Below, piece by piece: positions 1-5,189 of a DNA stretch of 5,189 nt. The position numbers and the translations under genes were made by a program. How positions within the stretch are numbered: the first letter of the stretch is position 1; the number at the start of each line of letters is the position of its first letter. The stretch covers positions 1-5,189 of the forward strand of contig JADZBZ010000515.1 of the NCBI GenBank assembly GCA_020851835.1. Reading direction: 5' to 3'. The notes under the pieces are model-generated. The model saw nothing but the letters and a program-made list of their open reading frames with translations, was not told the DNA's origin and did not search any database. Source of the stretch: Acidobacteriota bacterium. GTDB taxonomy: Bacteria > Acidobacteriota > Vicinamibacteria > Vicinamibacterales > UBA2999.

Positions 1-1414
1 CGTAGGTCAGCACGTCGGGACGCGTGGATGCGAAGCGCTGGTCGGCCACCATGTGCTCGCGCGTCATGTTCTGCACGATGTCGCCGGCGAACGGTACCGG
101 CTTCATCGGATCGCTCACATACTCGTCGTAGTCGCGCGCGGCGCCGGCGCCCGGCGGGTCGAAGGAGAGGCGCCCTCCGGCCTGCAGGTAGATCGAACGG
201 CTCGTGACCTCCGCGGGCGGCCAGGCGTCGAAGGTCCGCCATTCATCGCGTCCCGTGTCGAAGACGTACGCATCGGGCAGCGCCGGATCGGGGCGATCCT
301 TCAACAGGCCGGCGAAGAACGGGAACTCGATCGTCTCGCGATAGAACTGGCTGGTTCTCGACCCGAAGCGGACCGGGCCCAGCCCTTCTCCCGAACTCCT
401 CGCCCATCCGCCGTGGAACCATGGTCCCATCACGAGGCGGTTGCTCGCGCCCGGGTTCTGCTTCTCGACGGCCTTGTAGGTCGCGAGCGCGCCGTACAGA
501 TCTTCGGCATCGAACCAGCCGCCGACCGTCAGGACCGCCGGCGTCACCTTGTTCAGATGGCGGCGGACGTCGCGGGCCTGCCAGAACGCATCGTAATTGG
601 GATGCGCGAGCAGGTCGTTCCAGAACGCGATCCGATTGTGGAAGTACTTCTCGTTGACGTTGGCGAGCGGACCGAGGTCGAGGTAGAAGCGATAGCCGTC
701 GGGCGTGGAGGTCGAGAAGTCGACGAGTCCGGGACGGGGCAGGCTCGTGGGCTGCGGCCGAGGCGTACCGAAGCCGCTGAAGAACCGGAAGGCGTGCGCG
801 AGGTAGAGCGCGCCGTTGTGGTGGAAGTCGTCCCCCATGAACCACTCGGTGACCGGTGCCTGGGGCGAGGCGGCCTTCAGCGCCGGATGGGCGGCAATCA
901 TGCCCGCTGACGTGTAGTACCCCGGGTACGAAATGCCCCACATCCCGACGCGACCGTTGTTGTACGGGACGTGGGCGATCAGCCAGTCGATCGTGTCGTA
1001 GGTATCCGTGCTCTCGTCGATACAGCGGGCGCCGGCCGCCGGCTCGTCCGCGCACAGGGGGCGGATGTCGGCGTAGGTCCCCTCGGACATCCAGGCGCCA
1101 CGGACGTCCTGGTAGACGAACGTGAACCCGTCCTTCATGAAGATGTCGGACGGTCCCAGGTTCGTCCTGTACGTGTCGGGGCCGTACGGTGCGACGCTGT
1201 AGGGCGTCCGCGTCAGCATGATCGGATAGGTCTCGGACCGATCCTTCGGCACGTAGACGGAGGTGAACAGCTTCACGCCGTCGCGCATGGGCACTTCGAA
1301 CTCGTACTTCGTGTAGTGGACGCGGACGTAATCGGTGTCCTGCGGCAACAGCACGACCGACGCCGCGACCACCAGGCAGAGCACCAGACCGAGCCGTCTT
1401 GCGGGAATGAACAT
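1..1414 (-). CDS. Secreted CocE/S15-superfamily serine hydrolase, alpha-amino acid ester hydrolase-like (partial, 3' end outside window)
   Basis: Translating the minus strand from the ATG at 1414 gives 471 uninterrupted codons running off the left edge. Residues 1-24 form a signal peptide or anchor: basic ARR at 5-7, then a hydrophobic stretch. The alpha/beta-hydrolase fold opens with PMRDGVKLFTSVYVP (42-56). The family landmarks are all present: TPY with the probable oxyanion-hole Tyr72, QDVRG (102-106), nucleophile Ser162 in GISYPG, acid Asp302 in GGWFDAED, and His334 in GPWFHGGW. A C-terminal jelly-roll domain begins near TGRDEW (387-392). Known CocE/NonD members cleave esters or amides. 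Asp196, Glu304 and Asp305 sit where alpha-amino acid ester hydrolases carry the carboxylate cluster that binds the substrate's alpha-amino group, so I infer that subgroup. Family members are roughly 600-670 residues, so about 150 residues are missing. It is divergent from the receptor gene. S15-superfamily membership is near certain; the precise substrate is not. Confidence 0.9.
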   Translation of the reverse strand, partial: MFIPARRLGLVLCLVVAASVVLLPQDTDYVRVHYTKYEFEVPMRDGVKLFTSVYVPKDRSETYPIMLTRTPYSVAPYGPDTYRTNLGPSDIFMKDGFTFVYQDVRGAWMSEGTYADIRPLCADEPAAGARCIDESTDTYDTIDWLIAHVPYNNGRVGMWGISYPGYYTSAGMIAAHPALKAASPQAPVTEWFMGDDFHHNGALYLAHAFRFFSGFGTPRPQPTSLPRPGLVDFSTSTPDGYRFYLDLGPLANVNEKYFHNRIAFWNDLLAHPNYDAFWQARDVRRHLNKVTPAVLTVGGWFDAEDLYGALATYKAVEKQNPGASNRLVMGPWFHGGWARSSGEGLGPVRFGSRTSQFYRETIEFPFFAGLLKDRPDPALPDAYVFDTGRDEWRTFDAWPPAEVTSRSIYLQAGGRLSFDPPGAGAARDYDEYVSDPMKPVPFAGDIVQNMTREHMVADQRFASTRPDVLTY

Positions 1415-1421
1415 GGACTTG

Positions 1422-1426
1422 CCTCC
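1422..1426 (-). promoter_or_regulatory. Ribosome binding site of the hydrolase gene
   Basis: On the minus strand GGAGG lies 7 bases before the ATG at 1414. It decides the start: the reading frame stays open upstream, with other ATGs at 1498 and 1561, but neither has a comparably spaced purine-rich site, and only the 1414 start puts the signal peptide at the N-terminus. Confidence 0.75.
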
Positions 1427-1609
1427 GTGCGCAGATTGTTGGTGCGAGTCTAGCAGACCAGCCGCAGGGGCCTCGATCGCCGGATCGAACCGCTCCATCT
1501 CCGCCGGCGCGAGGTACTTCTCCACGACCGCGCGAAACGCGGTATGTTCTGATGGACTCATGCCGTTGGGCACCAAGGGGTGGCTCGAGGCGTGGCTGCT
1601 GAATGCCCC

Positions 1610-1629
1610 CTGATCTCAGGTCACATCAG
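1610..1629. repeat. Small nested palindromes, possible operator
   Basis: CTGATCTCAG at 1610-1619 is a palindrome with 4-base arms around TC. The same CTGAT (1610-1614) also pairs with ATCAG (1625-1629) across a 10-base spacer. They lie just upstream of the possible -10 element of the receptor gene, where a regulator could bind. Arms this short can occur by chance, so the assignment is weak. Confidence 0.2.
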
Positions 1630-1640
1630 CCAAGGCCAGG

Positions 1641-1646
1641 TATTAT
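1641..1646 (+). promoter_or_regulatory. Possible -10 element of the receptor-peptidase operon
   Basis: TATTAT differs from the sigma-70 consensus TATAAT at one position and stands out in this GC-rich DNA. It would give a 5' leader of about 20 bases before the ATG at 1675. No good -35 box is visible at 16-18 bases upstream (the bases around 1618-1623 read AGGTCA), so an activator or another sigma factor may be needed, or the match is accidental. Confidence 0.3.
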
Positions 1647-1663
1647 TCGTTCGACGACTGACA

Positions 1664-1669
1664 GAGGAG
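1664..1669 (+). promoter_or_regulatory. Ribosome binding site of the TonB-dependent receptor
   Basis: GAGGAG lies 5 bases before the ATG at 1675. It selects this start over an in-frame ATG at 1603, which has no such site and would put 24 polar, proline- and arginine-rich residues ahead of the signal peptide. Confidence 0.8.
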
Positions 1670-1674
1670 ATTCC

Positions 1675-4536
1675 ATGTTGAGTGCAGTAGGGTGGCAGCG
1701 TGTGTACGTACTCGCCGCGGCAATGGCGTTGATCGTGGCGATGACGGCCGGCACGGCGGAGGCCCAGAGCGGCGGAGGCCTCATTTCCGGCGTCGCCAAG
1801 GACACCCAGGGCGGTGTGCTGCCGGGCGTCACGGTCACGCTCCGCAACCAGGCCAGCGGCGTCACGCGGACGACGGTGAGCGAAGGCGACGGGAGCTACC
1901 GCTTCCCGGCGCTGAACCCGGGCCGGTACACTGTGACCGCGGAACTGTCGGGGTTCTCGACGGTCGAGGTCACCAATATCGAGATGACGATCGGTCTCGG
2001 GTTGACGCAGGACTTCACGATGCAGGTGCAGTCGCTCTCCGAAACCATCACGGTCACTGGTGAAGCGCCGGTCGTTGACACCACCAAGTCCGAGGTCTCC
2101 GGGCTGGTCACGCAGCAGCAGATCGAGACGCTGCCGATCAATTCGCGCCAGTATCTCTCCCTCGCGCTGCTCATGCCGGGCACCAGCATGGACTCGACGC
2201 GCGCGTTCTTCGCGACTGTCAACGTTGGCGGCTCGATGACCTTCAACTCCACTGGCAACATCGTCGACGGCGTCATCAACAACTTCGCCGAGGACGGCGA
2301 GCCACGCCAGAACTTGCCCGAGGACGCGGTCGAAGAGTTCAAAGTCAGCAACGTCCAGTACAAGGCCGAGTTCGGCCTGGCCACCGGAGGTATCGTGCAG
2401 GTCGTGACCAAGTCGGGCACCAACACCCTGCGCGGCACCGCGTTCGAGTACTTCCGCGACAAATCGCTCAACGCGCGCGGTATCTTCGAGTCCGACAAGC
2501 CGGCGTATCGGCGCAACCAGTTCGGCGGCAGCATTGGCGGCCCCATCGTGCGCGACAAGGTGCACTTCTTCGGCGCGGTCGAGCGCACCAAGATCGATGA
2601 GTTCTACACCGTGCGGACGGCGTTTCCCGAGTTCTACTCGGCGCTCGAGGGTACCTTTGCCCGTCCATTTACGCGCAATCTCTACTTCGCCCGCGTCGAC
2701 GGTCAGTTGACCAACACCCAGAACTTCTTCGCCCGCTACGCGCACGAAGACGAGAAGTCGACCTGCAATGGCTGCGGAGGCACGACGGCGTCGACGGCCG
2801 GTTTCGATCAGGAGACGCCCCGGCGCTCGCTCGTGTTCGGCCACACCTGGCTGCGCGGCACCCGGCAGCTGAACGACTTCCGCTTCCAGTACGCGCGGGC
2901 GGCCTACTACATCTCGCCGGCCGGCACCGACATCTGGACCGACATCGGCAACAACTCCGCGGAGCGCCTGAACCGCCTCACGCGCCAGTACATCTTCCCG
3001 TCGGTGACCTACGGCAGCAGCAACGACCAGATCGGCCCCGAGAGCCGCTGGCAGGTAAAGGACACCTACGCGCTGACCTTCGATGCGCACGACGTGAAGT
3101 TCGGTGTCGACATCAGCCACATGCCGTACAAGTACGAGAGCACGGGCAACCCGCTCGGCACGTTCACCTTTTCGCGCGACCAGTACTTCAACCCGAACGA
3201 CCCGGCGGCGATCGCTGCGCTCACCGGCGCCAACACGTTCTCGGCGAGCATTCCGCCGGTCGTCACCTCGCACCCGAACTCCTACTACGTCGCCTTCGTG
3301 CAGGACGACTGGAAGCTGCGCGACAACCTGACGCTCAACCTCGGGCTGCGCTGGGAGCGCCTTTACGGCGCCGCGAACGAGGATCTCGACCCGTCGGTCT
3401 TCCCGGTGGCGATTCCCTACATCGACGTGGGCGCCCGCGGAGACCGCAATAACTTCGGTCCACGCACGGGCGTCGCCTGGGACGTGTTCGGCACCGGCAA
3501 GACGGTCGTACGCGGCGGCTACGGCCTGTACTACGGCCACGTCCGTATCCTCGGCAACCTGAGCGAATTCCGCAACTACCAGCAGTTCAGCGTCAACATC
3601 ACCAACCCGGGCTACCCAGATCCGTACGGCGGCCGCGACCCGCGTGACTTCATTGTCTCGGGGCCGGCCAACATCACGGTGGTGGCCAACGACTACGTGC
3701 AGCCCTACTCGAATCAGTTCAACGTTGGCTTCTCGCACCAGCTGGGCGGTGACTTCGCGCTGCACGTCGACGGCGTCTTGACCAACACCAATCACGACCG
3801 CAAGATCCTCGACATCAACGCACGCGTGCCCGGGGCCGCGACGCGGCCGAATCCGACCTTCGCCCGCGTCGACGAAAACCAGTCGACCGGCAGCGTGCGC
3901 TACCGTGCGCTCTACACCAAGCTCGAGAAACGGTTCGCCAACCGCCATCAGTTCATGGTCACCTACACGTACATGCGCGCCCGCGACAACGCGCCACTCG
4001 GCCGCTATCTGGATCCGTTCAATCCGGATCTCGACTGGGGCCCGTCGAACGGCGAGCGCCGTCACGCCGTCGTCGCCAGCGGCTCGGTGCTGCTTCCCTA
4101 CGACGTCACGCTTGGCCTGGTGTGGACGGCACGCACTCCGCTCCCCTGGAACGCGACGGCCGGCCGCGACATCAACGCGGACGGTTTCAACACCGACCTC
4201 GTGCCAGGCACGACCCGCAACTCCGGCAGCCGCACGCTGGACCTCGCCGCTGTCAATGCCTATCGCCAGGCAATCGGCCGGGTCCCGATTCCGGAGAGCC
4301 AGATCGATTCGTCGCGCATCAACCTGCTGGACATGCGCGTCAGCAAGGCCATTCGCTTGGGCGGCGATCGCAAGGTCGACCTCGTCGCGCAGCTCTTCAA
4401 TGCCCTGAACACCAAGAACCTGCAGGGACAGTACGGCGGTGGCCGTGTCACCAACGCGTCGTCTGACGCATTCGGCCGCATTCAGACCGCGCGCCCGGGG
4501 CGCCAGGCCGAGCTCGCCGTTCGTCTCTCCTGGTAG
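1675..4536 (+). CDS. Oar-type TonB-dependent outer-membrane receptor with carboxypeptidase-regulatory-like domain
   Basis: This complete 953-residue protein is an energy-dependent outer-membrane transporter by family; its ligand is unknown. A signal peptide occupies 1-30 (cleavage expected at AEA|Q). A carboxypeptidase-regulatory-like beta-sandwich spans about 35-118, with the typical GGVLPGVTVTL start and NPGRYTVTAELSGF end (81-94). A TonB-box-like strand ETITVTGEA (123-131) follows, then the plug domain to about 250, ending with GGIVQVVTKSGTN (238-250). The rest is a beta-barrel, with RNQFGGSIGGPI near 280 and a C-terminal segment containing FNALNTKNL and ending in an aromatic residue (LSW), as outer-membrane proteins usually do for BAM recognition. 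The length is at the low end for Oar-like proteins but nothing appears missing. It contains a CxxC pair at 364-367 and a DxNxDG motif at 832-837. No SusD-like lipoprotein gene is visible. The next gene begins 16 bp downstream, indicating an operon. Family call is very secure. Confidence 0.96.
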   Translation: MLSAVGWQRVYVLAAAMALIVAMTAGTAEAQSGGGLISGVAKDTQGGVLPGVTVTLRNQASGVTRTTVSEGDGSYRFPALNPGRYTVTAELSGFSTVEVTNIEMTIGLGLTQDFTMQVQSLSETITVTGEAPVVDTTKSEVSGLVTQQQIETLPINSRQYLSLALLMPGTSMDSTRAFFATVNVGGSMTFNSTGNIVDGVINNFAEDGEPRQNLPEDAVEEFKVSNVQYKAEFGLATGGIVQVVTKSGTNTLRGTAFEYFRDKSLNARGIFESDKPAYRRNQFGGSIGGPIVRDKVHFFGAVERTKIDEFYTVRTAFPEFYSALEGTFARPFTRNLYFARVDGQLTNTQNFFARYAHEDEKSTCNGCGGTTASTAGFDQETPRRSLVFGHTWLRGTRQLNDFRFQYARAAYYISPAGTDIWTDIGNNSAERLNRLTRQYIFPSVTYGSSNDQIGPESRWQVKDTYALTFDAHDVKFGVDISHMPYKYESTGNPLGTFTFSRDQYFNPNDPAAIAALTGANTFSASIPPVVTSHPNSYYVAFVQDDWKLRDNLTLNLGLRWERLYGAANEDLDPSVFPVAIPYIDVGARGDRNNFGPRTGVAWDVFGTGKTVVRGGYGLYYGHVRILGNLSEFRNYQQFSVNITNPGYPDPYGGRDPRDFIVSGPANITVVANDYVQPYSNQFNVGFSHQLGGDFALHVDGVLTNTNHDRKILDINARVPGAATRPNPTFARVDENQSTGSVRYRALYTKLEKRFANRHQFMVTYTYMRARDNAPLGRYLDPFNPDLDWGPSNGERRHAVVASGSVLLPYDVTLGLVWTARTPLPWNATAGRDINADGFNTDLVPGTTRNSGSRTLDLAAVNAYRQAIGRVPIPESQIDSSRINLLDMRVSKAIRLGGDRKVDLVAQLFNALNTKNLQGQYGGGRVTNASSDAFGRIQTARPGRQAELAVRLSW

Positions 4537-4537
4537 C

Positions 4538-4543
4538 GAAGGA
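4538..4543 (+). promoter_or_regulatory. Ribosome binding site of the S9 peptidase
   Basis: GAAGGA lies 9 bases before the ATG at 4553, inside the 16-base gap after the receptor's TAG stop. There is no room for a separate terminator and promoter, which supports co-transcription. Confidence 0.7.
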
Positions 4544-4552
4544 AACCGCGAC

Positions 4553-5189
4553 ATGACAACCCGTATCACCCGTGCGATGTTCGCCGCCAGCGTGCTGGCG
4601 GCCCTCGCGGCTACCCCTCTCAACGTGGCCGCGCAAGAGACCGGGCTGCAGTCCCCTGACATCTATCGCCTGCGCACCGTGGGCGACGTGCAGCTTTCAC
4701 CGGACGGCAAGACCGCCGTCTACGCGGTGAGCAACAACGATCGGCCGGGCCGGCCGTACTCGCAGGTGTGGCTGCTCGATGTCGCCAGCGGCACCAGCCG
4801 CCGGCTCGGCGGCGACGGCGACACCGCGAGCGAGCCCACGTTCTCGCCCGACGGCAGGCGTCTCGCGTTCATCGGCCGCATCGCGGCCGGCTCCGGACTG
4901 ATCGTCGCCAACGCCGACGGCTCCGGCCCACAAATCATCGCCCCGGTCGAAGGCACCAATCACCCCCTGCCTTCGTCGGGCGTGCGGCTGGCCTGGTCGC
5001 CCGACGGCTCCCGGCTCGCGTTCATCTCGGCCACGCCGGGACCCGAGGCTGACGCCAACGGCGACCCGATGGTCATCACGCGGTATCTCTACAAGCCCAC
5101 CGCCTCCGAGGGCGGCACCCGTGCCAACGACAACCGGCGGCTGCACATCTTCATCGCCGACGTCGCGTCGCGCCAGGTGACGCAGTTGA
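4553..5189 (+). CDS. Secreted S9-family peptidase, N-terminal beta-propeller (partial, 3' end outside window)
   Basis: 212 codons are visible and the frame runs off the right edge. Residues 1-27 are a clear signal peptide: basic residues R4 and R7, an alanine/leucine core, and expected cleavage at VAA|Q. The mature protein opens with a segment typical of S9 (prolyl oligopeptidase/DPP4/acylaminoacyl-peptidase) enzymes, then shows PD40/WD40-like propeller repeats with SPDG motifs at 49-52, 98-101 and 149-152, each followed by a beta strand such as RRLAFIG or SRLAFIS. A segment around ITRYLYKP and RLHIFIADV resembles the substrate-gating part of many S9 propellers. The alpha/beta-hydrolase catalytic domain with the Ser-Asp-His triad, normally C-terminal, lies outside the window, so activity cannot be confirmed. 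A TolB-like propeller protein is the main alternative, but the IYRLRTVGDVQLSPDG opening favours S9. It follows the receptor by 16 bp and probably supplies or processes peptides outside the cytoplasm. Confidence 0.88.
   Translation, partial: MTTRITRAMFAASVLAALAATPLNVAAQETGLQSPDIYRLRTVGDVQLSPDGKTAVYAVSNNDRPGRPYSQVWLLDVASGTSRRLGGDGDTASEPTFSPDGRRLAFIGRIAAGSGLIVANADGSGPQIIAPVEGTNHPLPSSGVRLAWSPDGSRLAFISATPGPEADANGDPMVITRYLYKPTASEGGTRANDNRRLHIFIADVASRQVTQL

Larger units (their letters stand above)
1415..1674. other. Divergent intergenic region
   Basis: These 260 bases separate two genes transcribed away from each other, so they should hold both promoters. I see a TATTAT element and small palindromes on the receptor side. 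On the hydrolase side the only -10-like hexamer is TAGACT (minus strand, 1447-1452), with no convincing -35 box. The hydrolase frame remains open upstream of its chosen start to a TGA just past 1615, which leaves room for an alternative start or a short leader peptide. No tRNA, riboswitch or clear terminator hairpin was found. Confidence 0.6.

Noticed and set aside
53..910. A 285-codon plus-strand open frame, and another at 971-1453
   Set aside because: Both are antisense to the hydrolase gene in the same codon register. Their translations are rich in Arg, Val, Gly and Glu with no recognisable domain, while the minus strand gives a full set of hydrolase motifs.
243..1055. A 270-codon minus-strand open frame overlapping the hydrolase
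   Set aside because: It lies in a different frame on the same strand, is arginine-rich without motifs, and lacks the catalytic signatures read in the true frame.
1376..1385. Possible lipobox around Cys13 (LVLC) of the hydrolase
   Set aside because: The cysteine sits in the middle of the hydrophobic segment, not after it, and the -1 and -2 positions (Leu, Val) do not fit the usual small residues. A plain signal peptide or membrane anchor is more likely.
1603..1674. Upstream in-frame ATG giving the receptor 24 extra residues
   Set aside because: No ribosome binding site precedes it, and the extra residues would bury the signal peptide. The ATG at 1675 has GAGGAG 5 bases ahead.
4537..4552. Possible terminator or promoter between the receptor and the S9 peptidase
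   Set aside because: The 16 bases hold a ribosome binding site and no inverted repeat or -10-like hexamer, so nothing separates the two genes transcriptionally.
1621..4662. A 1013-codon open frame on the minus strand, antisense to almost the whole receptor gene
   Set aside because: It is in exact codon register with the receptor, so it would stop only where the receptor uses TTA, CTA or TCA, codons avoided in this GC-biased gene. It loses register in the next gene and ends there. Its translation is a low-complexity run of Arg, Val, Ala, Glu and Asp with no domain pattern, whereas the sense strand has a signal peptide, plug and barrel motifs.

Overview
The window looks like ordinary chromosome from a GC-rich bacterium, most likely an acidobacterium (Vicinamibacteria-like) or a close relative. 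The main clue is the large central gene, an Oar-type TonB-dependent receptor with an N-terminal carboxypeptidase-regulatory-like domain; this family is greatly expanded in that phylum. Strong G/C preference at third codon positions fits. The lineage is inferred from protein style, not from a marker gene.

Layout: positions 1-1414 hold, on the minus strand, the N-terminal 471 codons of a secreted serine hydrolase of the CocE/X-Pro dipeptidyl-peptidase (S15) superfamily; its C-terminus lies beyond the left edge. It keeps the catalytic triad and also a three-acid cluster typical of alpha-amino acid ester hydrolases. A 260-bp divergent intergenic region (1415-1674) carries both ribosome binding sites, one possible promoter element and small palindromes. 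Positions 1675-4536 (plus strand) encode the complete 953-residue TonB-dependent receptor. After 16 bp, at 4553, a secreted S9-family (prolyl oligopeptidase/DPP4-like) peptidase begins; only its signal peptide and part of its beta-propeller are inside the window.

How the genes may fit together: the receptor and the S9 peptidase are almost certainly co-transcribed. All three products carry export signals. A reasonable inference is a small peptide or amino-acid-ester scavenging locus: exported hydrolases cut substrates outside the cytoplasm and the receptor imports a product across the outer membrane. The actual substrate cannot be read from the sequence. I found no RNA genes, mobile elements, CRISPR arrays or phage genes, and no strong case for a wholly new system. 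The best lead is the amino-acid-ester-hydrolase signature in the left-hand gene.
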